A DNA stretch of 64,000 nt, taken from contig NZ_AWEZ01000069.1 in assembly GCF_000468755.1 (NCBI RefSeq), forward strand, positions 1-64,000, written 5' to 3'. The notes below the pieces were generated by a model, which made no database searches, was not told the DNA's origin, and saw nothing but the letters and a program-made list of their open reading frames with translations. The DNA comes from Olsenella profusa F0195 (GTDB taxonomy: Bacteria > Actinomycetota > Coriobacteriia > Coriobacteriales > Atopobiaceae). Position 1 is the first letter of the stretch; each line of letters starts with the position of its first letter. Shown here piece by piece: positions 49,226 to 57,890 of the stretch. Both the position numbers and the translations under genes were made by a program.

Positions 49226-49996
49226 ATGCCAACCAGCCCAGACGCCTCCGGACGACGCGAGCGCAGCCGTGGTCGCGCGGCGGACGAACTGCGTCCCGTC
49301 ACGCTTACCCCTGGCGTGATGAAGAACGCCGATGGCTCGTGCCTGGCAGCGTTCGGCGACACGCGCGTGCTGTGCAGCGCCACGGTGGAGGAGGGCGTCC
49401 CCGCGTGGCGGAGGGGCCAGCGCGCCGGCTGGGTGACGGCCGAGTACGCCATGCTGCCCGCCTCGACGAACCGCCGCAGCCCGCGCGAGCATGCCAAGCG
49501 CAAGGGTCGCTCCATGGAGATCGAGCGGCTCGTGGGGCGCAGCCTGCGCGCCGTGGTCGACCTGCGAAGGCTGGGGGAGCTCACCATCATCTGCGACTGC
49601 GACGTCATCCAGGCGGATGGCGGTACGCGGACCGCGGCCATCACCGGGGCATGGGTGGCCCTGCACGACGCCGTGGCGGCGCTGCTCGAGCAGGGCGCGC
49701 TCAAGCGCAGCCCGCTCACGGGACAGGTGGCGGCCATCTCCATGGGGTACGTGGGCGGCGAGGCACTGCTCGACCTGGACTATCCCGAGGACTCCCATGC
49801 CGAGGTGGACATGAACCTCGTGGGCTGCGAGGACGACCGGATCGTGGAGGTGCAGGGCACCGGCGAGCGCGCGACGCTGGGTCGCCCCCAGCTCGACGTC
49901 CTGCTCGACCTGGGACAAGAGGGCATCCGCCAGCTGCTGGGGCTGCAGCGTCAGGCGGTCGGGCACGAGGGCGAGCGGGCACTCGGCGGACGATAG
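49226..49996 (+). CDS. rph: Ribonuclease PH
   Basis: 256 residues from ATG 49226, AGCGAGGAG upstream. RNase PH signature blocks: VTLTPGVMKNADGSCLAAFG, TRVLCSATVEEGVPAWRRGQ, GWVTAEYAMLPASTNRRSPR, EIERLVGRSLRAVVDLRRLG, CDVIQADGGTRTAAITGAWV, and EVDMNLV. The enzyme trims tRNA 3' ends using phosphate. Its place behind a tRNA gene is fitting but probably incidental. rdgB follows 22 bp later. Confidence 0.95.
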   Translation: MPTSPDASGRRERSRGRAADELRPVTLTPGVMKNADGSCLAAFGDTRVLCSATVEEGVPAWRRGQRAGWVTAEYAMLPASTNRRSPREHAKRKGRSMEIERLVGRSLRAVVDLRRLGELTIICDCDVIQADGGTRTAAITGAWVALHDAVAALLEQGALKRSPLTGQVAAISMGYVGGEALLDLDYPEDSHAEVDMNLVGCEDDRIVEVQGTGERATLGRPQLDVLLDLGQEGIRQLLGLQRQAVGHEGERALGGR

Positions 49997-50018
49997 GGCA
50001 TAGGACCAAGGAGCATCC

Positions 50019-50654
50019 ATGGCACACGTCGACATCAACGAGCTCGACCCCGCGCACACCGTGGTGGTGGCCACGGGCAACGCGCACAAGGTGACGGAGA
50101 TAGAGGCCATCATCACGCCCGTGATGGAGGGCGTGCGCTTCGTTGCCCTCGGCGAACTGGGCGACTATCCCGATCCGGTCGAGGACGGCGAGACCTTCCA
50201 CGACAACGCCCTTATCAAGGCGCGTGCCGCGCTGGACGCGACGGGTCTCGTCATGGCCGTCGCCGACGACTCGGGCCTCTGCGTGGACGCGCTCGACGGC
50301 GCGCCGGGAATCCACTCCGCGCGTTGGGCGGGCGAGCATGGCAACGACGGCGCCAACAACGAGAAGCTCCTGCGCGAGCTGGCCGACGTTCCCCCGGAGG
50401 GCCGCGGCGCGCACTTCCACTCGTCCATCGTCCTCGTCGAGCGCGACGAGGACGGCGAGGAGGTGCTGTCCGGCGAGGGGGACTGCCTCGGTTCCATTGG
50501 CTTTGCGCCCGTGGGCACGAACGGCTTTGGCTACGACCCACTGTTCCATCCCGACGACACGCCCGGCAAGGCCATGGCCGAGCTTTTGCCGGCGGAGAAG
50601 AACGCCATCAGCCACCGCTTCCACGCGCTGCAGGACCTCGCGGCCAAGCTGTAG
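50019..50654 (+). CDS. rdgB: XTP/dITP diphosphatase (RdgB/HAM1)
   Basis: 211 residues from ATG 50019, AAGGAGC upstream. VVVATGNAHKVTEIEAII, VEDGETFHDNALIKARAALD, VMAVADDSGLCVDALDGAPG then IHSARWAG, and GFGYDPLFHPDD with AELLPAEKNAISHRFHAL are the conserved nucleotide- and metal-binding blocks. It removes non-canonical purine nucleotides. rph-rdgB is a common bacterial pair, here co-transcribed. Confidence 0.95.
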   Translation: MAHVDINELDPAHTVVVATGNAHKVTEIEAIITPVMEGVRFVALGELGDYPDPVEDGETFHDNALIKARAALDATGLVMAVADDSGLCVDALDGAPGIHSARWAGEHGNDGANNEKLLRELADVPPEGRGAHFHSSIVLVERDEDGEEVLSGEGDCLGSIGFAPVGTNGFGYDPLFHPDDTPGKAMAELLPAEKNAISHRFHALQDLAAKL

Positions 50655-50852
50655 GCGCCAAGACGTTGTGACACCTCAGGCAGCGACGCCCCCCACGGGG
50701 TTGCCTTCCCGCTGTGCGGCGCCCTCGCCAAGCGGCGCGCCTCGGTAGGCTCGTGCCTGGAGTCCTGCGCGTTCCCGGTGCTTCGGTATGGCGCCAGCCC
50801 TCCCCGGGCATGTCACGCCCGTACTTCCGTGAAGAGACTCGGGAGGATGACC

Positions 50853-51298
50853 ATGTACCTGGAGAACGTGAACTCCCCCGAGGACGTCAAGAGGCTCGAC
50901 GCCACTGGCCTCAAGGGCCTGGCCGACGAGCTGCGCTCCGCCCTGCTCGTGCGGCCAGCAAGCATGGCGGCCACTTTGGCGCCAACTTTGGCCTCATCGA
51001 GGCGACCGTCGCCCTGCACGTCGTGTTCGACTCGCCGCGCGACCACGACCTCCTCGAGGTGGGCCACGCCTCCACGTCGGTGAGCCTGGCGCTGGGCCTG
51101 GCCAAGGCCCGCGACCTGACGGGCGGCACCGAGAACGTCATCGCCGTCATCGGCGACGGTTCCCTCTCTGGCGGCGAGGCGCTCGAGGCCCTGGACGTTG
51201 CCGGCGGCGAGCTGAACAGCAGTCTCATCATCGTGTTCAACGACAACCAGATGTCCATCGCGGAGAACCATGGCGGCATCTCTCGCCGCATGGTGCGG
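50853..51298 (+). pseudogene. Shortened 1-deoxyxylulose-5-phosphate synthase (dxs) remnant
   Basis: From ATG 50853: MYLENVNSPEDVKRLDATGL then KGLADELRSALL, a frameshift at about 50953, SKHGGHFGANFGLIEATVAL, HVVFDSPRDHD, then LLEVGHASTSVSLALGLAKA, IAVIGDGSLSGGEALEALDV and FNDNQMSIAENHGG. These are DXS blocks in order, including the thiamine diphosphate GDGSL...N motif. However, about 45 residues between SPRDHD and EVGHAS are missing in frame (the VSHQ-Y-H region), and everything after HGGISR (about 450 residues) is lost. It is non-functional. Confidence 0.65.
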
Positions 51299-51345
51299 CA
51301 CTGCCTGTTGCCGCTCCGGGAAGACCGATACGTGGCCCCACCCTT

Positions 51346-51436
51346 CCAAAGTGCGCACGCAATGCATCTCATATGCATTCCGCGCGGCGTTTGCCCAGTT
51401 GGAGGCCTCCAGAATCCCATTGCGTGCGCACTTTGA
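51346..51436. repeat. AAAGTG hairpin family, copy B
   Basis: A perfect 18-bp terminal inverted repeat, CAAAGTGCGCACGCAATG (51347-51364) and CATTGCGTGCGCACTTTG (51418-51435). It encloses 53 bases that include ATGCATCTCATATGCAT (a small inner palindrome) and CGCGCGGCGTTTGCCCAGTT GG. Copy A at 19297-19380 shares the ends and the loop. It sits right behind the truncated dxs remnant. Confidence 0.7.
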
Positions 51437-51481
51437 GCGACATCCCTCAAGTACAAGCCCCCTGTCCGTCACTCCCGGGAC

Positions 51482-51510
51482 TTGAGTCTGCGAGCGACGG
51501 GACCTATGCT
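51482..51510 (+). promoter_or_regulatory. Probable promoter of the aldo/keto reductase gene
   Basis: TTGAGT (51482-51487), 17 bases, TATGCT (51505-51510). Good sigma-70-type spacing, with the start codon 38 bp downstream. Confidence 0.45.
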
Positions 51511-51547
51511 TACGTCAACAGGTCCTACGGGCCAGGGAGGAGGGCTC

Positions 51548-52483
51548 ATGCGGTACGTAGCGTTCGGTACGCGAAGGGTGAAGGTGTCTGAGGTCATCCT
51601 GGGTCTCATGCGCATCGGCGAGATGACGCCCACTCAGGTGGCGGAACTGGTGCAGACGGGCTTGGACGCAGGTGTCAACGCGCTCGACACCGCCGACATC
51701 TATGGGGATGGCCTATGCGAGGAGATCCTGGGCGACACCTTTGCCGCCAACCGTGGCCTGCGCGATCGCGTATGGCTGCAGACCAAGGTGGGCATCCGCC
51801 GTCACGAGGATCCCACGTTCACGTACTTCGACTTCTCCAAGGAGCACATCATCGAGGGCGTGAATGCAAGCCTCAAGCGCCTCCAGACCGATCACGTCGA
51901 CTCGCTGCTGCTGCACCGCCCCGACGTCCTCATGGTGCCCGAGGAGGTCGCCGATGCCTTTCAGACCCTGCACGACCAGGGCAAGGTCCTCGACTTTGGC
52001 GTCTCCAACCAGAATCCCGCGTTGATGGGGCGCCTGCAGCACTACATCGGATTTCCGCTTGTCGTCAACCAGGTGCAGCTGTCCGTGGCATTCGCGCCCG
52101 CGTTCGAGGGCGCGTTCAACGTCAACATGGAGAACGACGCCTCGCCCATGCGCGACGGGGGCATCTTCGAGTATGCCTGCCTGCACGACCAGGTCATCCA
52201 GGCATGGTCGGTCATGCAGCACGGCTACTTCCAGGGCGTCTTTCTGGGCGACTCCTCCTATGCCGCGCTCAACGAGAGCCTCGAGCGCATCGCCGGCGAG
52301 CATGACACCAGCCCCACGGCCGTGGCCATCGCCTGGGTCCTGCGCCATCCGGCAAAGATGCAGGCCGTCATCGGTACCACCAAGCCCGAGCGCGTGCGGC
52401 TCTCGGCGGCTGCCTGCGACTTCGAGCTTACGCGCGAGGAGTGGTACGAGCTCTATCTCGCGGCGGGCCGCCAGCTGCCGTAG
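51548..52483 (+). CDS. Aldo/keto reductase
   Basis: 311 residues from ATG 51548 behind GGGAGGAGGG. The catalytic tetrad is visible: Asp in NALDTADIYGDG, Tyr in the same motif, Lys in VWLQTKVGIR, His in DSLLLHRPDVLM. The C-terminal NADPH-binding segment is AIAWVLRHPAKMQAVIGTTK then PERVRLSAAACDFELTREEW. It belongs to the YdhF-like group of small-carbonyl reductases. Substrate unknown. Confidence 0.85.
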   Translation: MRYVAFGTRRVKVSEVILGLMRIGEMTPTQVAELVQTGLDAGVNALDTADIYGDGLCEEILGDTFAANRGLRDRVWLQTKVGIRRHEDPTFTYFDFSKEHIIEGVNASLKRLQTDHVDSLLLHRPDVLMVPEEVADAFQTLHDQGKVLDFGVSNQNPALMGRLQHYIGFPLVVNQVQLSVAFAPAFEGAFNVNMENDASPMRDGGIFEYACLHDQVIQAWSVMQHGYFQGVFLGDSSYAALNESLERIAGEHDTSPTAVAIAWVLRHPAKMQAVIGTTKPERVRLSAAACDFELTREEWYELYLAAGRQLP

Positions 52484-52534
52484 GCCTTGGGGGTACCGGT
52501 CAGGCCGAAGATAGTCGTCACGGACGGAGGCAGG

Positions 52535-53116
52535 ATGGCTGACCATATCATCGACGAGGCCATCGACTATGCAAGCAGGCTGTTCGAGGAGGATGCGAGC
52601 GGCCACGACCTCGGACACTCCCTGCGTGTATGGAGAGGTGCCATGCTCATCGCGAGGAATGAGCCTTCGAGCGATGCCTTTGTGGTGGCGCTGGCGGCCA
52701 TCCTGCATGACGTCGACGACCACAAGCTCTTCCTGACGAGGGGCAACGCAAACGCCCGCGCGTTTCTCGATGGGGTGCAGGTGGACCCGGACAAGGTCGA
52801 GCGCATCTGCGAGGCCATCAACTCTGTGTCGTTCAGCCAGAACAGGGGGAGAAGGCCGAGCACCATCGAGGGGAAGATCGTCTAGGACGCCGATCGGCTT
52901 GACGCCATCGGTGCCATCGGGATTGCCAGGGCATTCGCGTACGGCGGCGCACATGGCAGGGGCATGGAGTCCTCCGTTCGGCACTTTCACGAAAAGCTCC
53001 TGCTGCTGGTGGACGAAATGAACACCGACATGGGCAGGAAGCTCGCGGAGTCGCGCCACGCCTTCCTTCTGGCATTCCTGGACGAGTTCTCGGAGGAGAT
53101 GAGCCTCACCGTCTGA
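52535..53116 (+). pseudogene. HD-domain phosphohydrolase, interrupted by an amber codon
   Basis: From ATG 52535 (GGAGGCAGG): DLGHSLRVWRGAMLIARNEP has the first His, and AAILHDVDDHKLF the HD pair, as in YedJ/HDIG-like proteins. At 52883-52885 a TAG follows EGKIV. The same frame then continues [20 protein letters not shown], the third conserved HD-family block (usually QDADRLDA), and runs to TGA 53114. A single CAG to TAG change would explain it. About 193 residues if intact. Either a young pseudogene or read through at low level. Confidence 0.7.
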
Positions 53117-53138
53117 GCGTGCCTCCTACCAATTGCAC

Positions 53139-53426
53139 GGTGCATCGAGCCTCGTGAACGCGGGGAGGGGGGACCTGGTCGATCAGGAGGCCCTGTGCGA
53201 GGGGCTGGACGCGGGCCATCTTGCGGGTGCGGCGCTCGACGTGACCACCCCGGAGCCGCTGCCCGAGGGCTCCCGCCTGTGGAGCACGAGGAACCTCGTC
53301 GTGACGCCGCATGTGGGTGGCTTCTTCCATCTCCCCGTCACCAGGGAGTATGTGGTGCGCATCGCCCTGGACAACGTCGCCCGCTACAGGGATGGACGGC
53401 CCCTGCGCAACGTCGTCGCACGGTAG
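53139..53426 (+). pseudogene. C-terminal remnant of a D-isomer 2-hydroxyacid dehydrogenase
   Basis: SLVNAGRGDLVDQEALCEGL, AGAALDVTTPEPLPEGSRLW and NLVVTPHVGGFFHLPVTREY are the last third of the NAD-binding domain of D-2-hydroxyacid dehydrogenases: the INxxRGxxVD..AL motif, the DV...EPLP motif, and the catalytic His in TPH. The N-terminal two thirds including the GxGxxG site are absent, and no proper start exists. It lies directly behind the broken HD gene. Confidence 0.65.
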
Positions 53427-53453
53427 GTGTCCCGCGCCTGCGTGATGGCGGGG

Positions 53454-54650
53454 CTACCTCCCCTGTGCCTCGGTGCTGATGTCGGAGTCCAGGGCCACCT
53501 GGAACGTGTAGTTGGGATAGCGGCGCTTGAGGATGTCCCTGACCTTGCCGACGACCTCCTCGCGATCCGGCGCGTCAAAGCTCACCACGAGGTCGAAGCG
53601 GATGGACTTGGCCTCCTCGTCCACGTAGAAGCCATGGACCTCGAGCACGTTGTCGTTGGCGTACGCGATGTCGTAGACGTCGTGGCGGATCTTGGTGGCC
53701 AGGGCACCGCCCTCGTTGCGGGCGTAGATGCCCACCGTGTGCAGCACGACGCCGCACTCGCGGTAGACCTTGCTCTCGATCGTGCGTGTGAGCTCGTCGA
53801 TCCGGTTGGCCGTCAGCTCGTCAGGCACCTCGATGTGCACGCTGCCCCAGAGCGTGTCGGGGCCATAGTCCTCGAGCAGGAGGTCGTAGGCGCCGTCGAC
53901 GCCGTTGACGGACGCGACCGTTTGCTTGACCGTGCGCGTGAGATCGGCATCGACGCGCTCACCGATGATCTTCGAGAGCACCTCGCGCAGGATGTCCACG
54001 CCCGCCTTGATGATGACGATGGCGATGACCAGGCCCAACCACGCCTCCAGGCTCACGCCCGTGAAGACGAAGACGAGCGCCGCGACCAGCGTGGCCGCGG
54101 AGAGGATGGAGTCCGTGAGGGCATCGGTGCCCGAGGCCACGAGCGAGCCGGAGTTGATGCGGCGGCCGACCCCGCGCGTGTAGAGGCCCAGCACGACCTT
54201 GGCCACCACGGCCACGGCGACGACCACGAGCGTCATCGCACCGTAGTCGGGCAGCTCCGGGGAGAGGATGCGCTGGATGGACTCGGTTGCGGCGGTGATG
54301 CCCGCCCACAGCACGATGACGGCGATGATGACCGTCGTGAGGTACTCGACGCGCCCGTAGCCAAAGGGGTGCTTGCGATCGGGCTGCCTGCCGGCAAGCT
54401 TGGTGCCCACGATGGTGATGATGGACGACGCGGCATCCGACAGGTTGTTGACGGCGTCGAGCACGATGGCGATGGAGTTTGCGATCAGGCCAAACGTCGC
54501 CTTGAAGGTCGCGAGCAGGAGGTTTGCCACGATGCCGACGACACTCACGCGCACGACCTGCGCGCCGCGCGACGCGGCGCCCTCCTCGATGATGCGGCCG
54601 TCGACCTTCTCGGTCGTGACCCCCACGGCATTCCCTTGCGTTCCGGTCAT
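53454..54650 (-). CDS. Cation diffusion facilitator (CDF) metal transporter
   Basis: 398 residues, ATG 54650. Six hydrophobic segments (about 35-230). Metal-site pattern NSIAIVLDAVNNLSDAASSI (DxxxNxxD variant) in helix II and GTDALTDSILSAATLVAALV (DxxxD) in helix V. HPFGYGRVEYL is the conserved HP(Y/F)G.(G/R) motif. The cytoplasmic C-terminal domain (about 235-390) is the usual ferredoxin-like dimerisation unit. It exports divalent metals such as Zn, Mn or Fe; ion not predictable. Confidence 0.9.
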   Translation of the reverse strand: MTGTQGNAVGVTTEKVDGRIIEEGAASRGAQVVRVSVVGIVANLLLATFKATFGLIANSIAIVLDAVNNLSDAASSIITIVGTKLAGRQPDRKHPFGYGRVEYLTTVIIAVIVLWAGITAATESIQRILSPELPDYGAMTLVVVAVAVVAKVVLGLYTRGVGRRINSGSLVASGTDALTDSILSAATLVAALVFVFTGVSLEAWLGLVIAIVIIKAGVDILREVLSKIIGERVDADLTRTVKQTVASVNGVDGAYDLLLEDYGPDTLWGSVHIEVPDELTANRIDELTRTIESKVYRECGVVLHTVGIYARNEGGALATKIRHDVYDIAYANDNVLEVHGFYVDEEAKSIRFDLVVSFDAPDREEVVGKVRDILKRRYPNYTFQVALDSDISTEAQGR

Positions 54651-55199
54651 TGTCCTCTCCCTATGGTGCCGCCCGCCGATGGCGTCGTGCCGGGTGGCGC
54701 CGCATCCCAGAAGCCATCCTCGTATCGCGGGACGCTGCCCCGCGTGTCCAGGGTAGTTCTATACCCGCTCTGCAGGCCCGTCCTGCTGCGGGAGGCGGCG
54801 GCATCCCGAATTCATACATGCATGCGGCCCAGCGCTGCGAGGCCGACAAGGCGGGCCCCTCGCGCTGCCCTGGTTTGGGAAGCTGAACTATGCGGCTCTG
54901 GGCATCGCGCTGTTCACGACGACGCGACGGGACATGGAGACGCCCCGGAGTACAAGGCTCTGCGAGGTGTGCGCACCTGGAGGGTGCTCCCGACAATTTC
55001 GCTGGTCAGCAGCCACGTCATCATGAAACGCCCCGCCGCGCACCTGCGCCAGGGCGTTCGGGCACCCAGGGCGAGAAATGCAGCGGAATTGCGTAGATGC
55101 CCTCTCATGGCGCGACAAAGTGTTTGTCTGACTATACTCAGCGCCAGCACGTGATTCCAAGCACGTCGTTCGTGTACTGATCATTCGAGTAGTAAGGAC
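54651..55199. other. 549-bp gap, decayed sequence plus promoter
   Basis: No complete gene. Short frames near 54870-55060 (LNYAALGIALFTTTRRDMET; on the minus strand MTWLLTSEIVGSTLQVRTPR) may be scraps of a membrane protein. TATACT at about 55132-55137 could be the -10 of the acyl-CoA synthetase gene. Nothing else noted. Confidence 0.35.
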
Positions 55200-56966
55200 A
55201 TGCGCGTGCGTTACATATCCGAGAAGTACCTGTCTGGGTCACGGAACTTCAAGGGTGAGATCACCCATCTCAGCCTCAACTACAAGGAGAACTTCAACTG
55301 GGCCTATGACATCGTGGACGACATCGCCACGGTCGAGCCCGACCGGCCCGCGATGGTCTGGGCAAACCCCGAGGGCGAGGAGCACCGCTTCTCGTTCGCC
55401 GACATCAAGTACTGGTCCGACAAGACAGCCAACTTCCTCATGAGCCAGGGCATCCACAAGGGGGACATGGTCCTGGTCATCCTCAGGCGCCACTACCAGT
55501 TCTGGTTCACCGCGGTGGCGCTGCACAAGATCGGCGCGGTCCTGGTACCCGCCACCTTCATGCTGCGCGGGCGCGACATGGAGTACCGTCTCAGGGCCGC
55601 GGGCATCAAGGCGTGCATCGTGACGGACAAGGGGGACGTGGCCGGCATCGTGGATGGCGTGGCCGATGGCTGCCCCGACCTCAAGGTGCGCATGATCGTC
55701 AACGGCGGTGGTGCCGGCATGGGCAACGGTGGTCGGCCGAGCGATAGGGACGCCTGGCTCTCCGACCCCGACCACGTCTGCGAGCTGGCCAGCAAGCGGC
55801 CGGGATGGGTGGACTTCAACACGGGTGTCCGTGCGGCGGCAAGCAGCTGGGAGCGCGTGCCCATGAGCGTGCACGAGCCCTTCATCATGTACTTCTCGTC
55901 CGGCACCTCGGGCGAGCCCAAGATGGTGCTGCACAACGGCACCTATGCGCTGGCCCATACCGTGACGGCCAAGCTCTGGCACAACGTCACGGGCGACGGC
56001 GGCCTGCACTTCACCATCGCGGACACGGGCTGGGGCAAGGCCGTATGGGGCAAGTTCTACGGGTCCTGGACCATGGAGACGGCCGTCCTCACCTACGACT
56101 TCGATCGCTTCCACGCGGACGAGATCCTCGATCTCATCCCGCGCTACCGCGTGACCACGCTGTGCTGCCCGCCCACGATGTACCGCCTCATGAAGCGGAC
56201 GGACTTCGGCACGCACGACCTCTCGTCGCTCAAGTACTGCACGACGGCGGGCGAGGCGCTCAACCCCGACCTCTTCTACTTCTGGCTGGAACGCACGGGG
56301 CTCTCCATCTACGAGGGCTTCGGCCAGACCGAGACGCCCCTCACCGTCGCCAACCTCAACAACTCCACGCTGCGCCCCGGCTCCATGGGGAAGGTCGTGC
56401 CGCTGTTTGACGTGCGCGTGCTGCGTCCCGACGGCACCGAGTGCGACGAGGACGAGACGGGCGAGATCTGCATCCGCTACGACCACAACGACCCGCCCGC
56501 GGGCGTCCTGATGGAGTACTACCGCAATCCCGAGAAGACCCACGAGACCATCCACGGTGGCTGGTATCACACAGGCGACACCGCGCGCAGGGACGGCGAC
56601 GGCTACCTCTGGTACGTGGGCCGCATCGACGATGTCATCAACTCGTCGGGCTACCGCATCGGGCCGACGGAGATCGAGAGCATCCTGCTCCGGCGTCCCG
56701 AGGTGCGCGAATGTGCCGTCACGGGCGTGCCCGACAAGGTGCGCGGCCTGGCCGTGAAGGCGTCCGTCGTGCTCGTTGAGGGCGTCGAGGGCAGCGAGGC
56801 CCTCACCAGGGAGCTGCAGGACTACGTCAAGGGCGAGACGGCCCCCTACAAGTACCCGCGCATCATCGACTATGTGGACGAGCTGCCCAAGACCGTCAAC
56901 GGCAAGATCAGGCGCGCCGAGATCCGCGAGCGTGACGAGCGGTCCGCGCAGAGGGGTCTGCTCTAG
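55200..56966 (+). CDS. Acyl-CoA synthetase (AMP-forming, medium-chain type)
   Basis: 588 residues from ATG 55200 after AGTAAGGAC. Motif A YFSSGTSGEPKMVLHNGTYA, the GYEGFGQTET-type motif (SIYEGFGQTETPL), YHTGDTARRDGDGYLWYVGR and the catalytic Lys in LPKTVNGKIRR are all present, along with hinge VINSSGYRIGPTEIES. Length and the start MRVRYISEKYLSG follow the acetyl/medium-chain acyl-CoA synthetase group. It activates a carboxylic acid as the CoA ester. No other fatty-acid gene is adjacent. Confidence 0.9.
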   Translation: MRVRYISEKYLSGSRNFKGEITHLSLNYKENFNWAYDIVDDIATVEPDRPAMVWANPEGEEHRFSFADIKYWSDKTANFLMSQGIHKGDMVLVILRRHYQFWFTAVALHKIGAVLVPATFMLRGRDMEYRLRAAGIKACIVTDKGDVAGIVDGVADGCPDLKVRMIVNGGGAGMGNGGRPSDRDAWLSDPDHVCELASKRPGWVDFNTGVRAAASSWERVPMSVHEPFIMYFSSGTSGEPKMVLHNGTYALAHTVTAKLWHNVTGDGGLHFTIADTGWGKAVWGKFYGSWTMETAVLTYDFDRFHADEILDLIPRYRVTTLCCPPTMYRLMKRTDFGTHDLSSLKYCTTAGEALNPDLFYFWLERTGLSIYEGFGQTETPLTVANLNNSTLRPGSMGKVVPLFDVRVLRPDGTECDEDETGEICIRYDHNDPPAGVLMEYYRNPEKTHETIHGGWYHTGDTARRDGDGYLWYVGRIDDVINSSGYRIGPTEIESILLRRPEVRECAVTGVPDKVRGLAVKASVVLVEGVEGSEALTRELQDYVKGETAPYKYPRIIDYVDELPKTVNGKIRRAEIRERDERSAQRGLL

Positions 56967-57027
56967 GCGCGGACGGGTGTCGGGCCCCTTGCTCGGAGAG
57001 GCGCGCCCTCCCCTGGTCCCATGGAAA

Positions 57028-57036
57028 AACAGTGTT
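57028..57036 (+). promoter_or_regulatory. TetR operator-like site upstream of the regulator gene
   Basis: AACAGTGTT within GGAAAAACAGTGTTACAATA. It is the exact reverse complement of AACACTGTT at 57854-57862 in front of the ABC genes. TACAAT just beside it (57036-57041) may be a -10 box, so a bound repressor would block RNA polymerase. Confidence 0.55.
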
Positions 57037-57094
57037 ACAATAAGCCGCGTACGGCAGGACAGGATGATGCGGGGATGCGAAGGGGAGGTGGGCC

Positions 57095-57808
57095 ATGCGC
57101 AGGACGGCCGAGGAGAGCGCGGGCGTGCGGCAGCGGCTCATCGCCGCGGCGGCACGCGAGTTTGCCCAGCTCGGCTACGAGCGGGCGTCGCTGCACCACA
57201 TCTGTGCGAAGGCGCGCACCTCGACCGGCTCGCTCTACTCGCTCTTCGGCAGCAAGGAGGAGCTGTTCCGCAGCGTGCTCGAGCCCGTGACGGGCCACCT
57301 CCTCGCGGTGCTCGCCCGCCATCACGCCGCAGAGCTCTCCGTGGACTGGACGAGCGGGCTTTCCGACCCGGTGTTTTCCGTCGAGGAGGACCTCAGGGCT
57401 GTCGCAGCGGTGTACGACACCATCGAGGGATGTCCCGACGTGAGGGACATCCTCCTCAACAACCGCCAGCAGCCGCCCGTGCGGGACTTCTTCGACCAGG
57501 TGGCGGACATGCTGGCCACCCATATGCGGAGCCTCGTGGGACGGGAGGCCCTGCGGGAAACCCCCTACGTGGGCGTGGACGACTACCTCTGCCACTGGAT
57601 GTCGCACCAGCAGATCGACATGATCATCCACCTCCTCACGCACCCCCTCGACCACGAGGAGGCCCTGCGTGAGATCGATGCGATGGTGCGCTTCGATCGC
57701 GGTGGCGTCTTCGCGCTCATCGTGCGCGCCGAGCGCTCGGCTGCCGGTGGGGAAAGGGGGCCGGAGGGGACGGTCGCGCCCCCGGGGGAGGGGGTGCGCC
57801 ACGCATAG
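57095..57808 (+). CDS. TetR-family transcriptional regulator
   Basis: 237 residues from ATG 57095 behind AGGGGAGGTGGG. Helix-turn-helix: RLIAAAAREFAQLGYERASL, HHICAKARTSTGSLYSLFGS and KEELFRSVL are the classic TetR N-terminal pattern. The C-terminal ligand domain is helical. It ends in a Pro/Gly-rich tail. Matching 9-bp sites lie upstream of this gene and of the ABC exporter genes that follow, so it most likely represses itself and the exporter. Confidence 0.85.
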   Translation: MRRTAEESAGVRQRLIAAAAREFAQLGYERASLHHICAKARTSTGSLYSLFGSKEELFRSVLEPVTGHLLAVLARHHAAELSVDWTSGLSDPVFSVEEDLRAVAAVYDTIEGCPDVRDILLNNRQQPPVRDFFDQVADMLATHMRSLVGREALRETPYVGVDDYLCHWMSHQQIDMIIHLLTHPLDHEEALREIDAMVRFDRGGVFALIVRAERSAAGGERGPEGTVAPPGEGVRHA

Positions 57809-57817
57809 GATGGACCT

Positions 57818-57839
57818 GGGGCCTCCGCGGCCCCTTTTT
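57818..57839 (+). terminator. Rho-independent terminator after the TetR gene
   Basis: GGGGCC-TCCGC-GGCCCC followed by TTTTT. A perfect 6-bp GC stem that separates the regulator from the ABC transporter transcript. Confidence 0.8.
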
Positions 57840-57853
57840 CGTAACGAATTGAA

Positions 57854-57862
57854 AACACTGTT
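57854..57862 (+). promoter_or_regulatory. TetR operator-like site upstream of the ABC genes
   Basis: AACACTGTT within GAAAACACTGTTATAAAAAA, 29 bp before the ATPase GTG. TTATAA may serve as -10. Same palindrome as at 57028-57036 read on the other strand. Confidence 0.55.
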
Positions 57863-57890
57863 ATAAAAAACCTTTGAGAGGGGACGCGAC

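Noticed and set aside
52883-52885. Pyrrolysine or other recoding at the amber codon of the HD gene
   Set aside because: No insertion signal or Pyl genes are visible, and the expected residue is a plain Gln (one-base change from CAG).
55239-56570. 443-codon minus-strand frame opposite the acyl-CoA synthetase
   Set aside because: Composition (Val/Asp/His/Gly-rich, no motif) is that of an antisense shadow of a high-GC gene.
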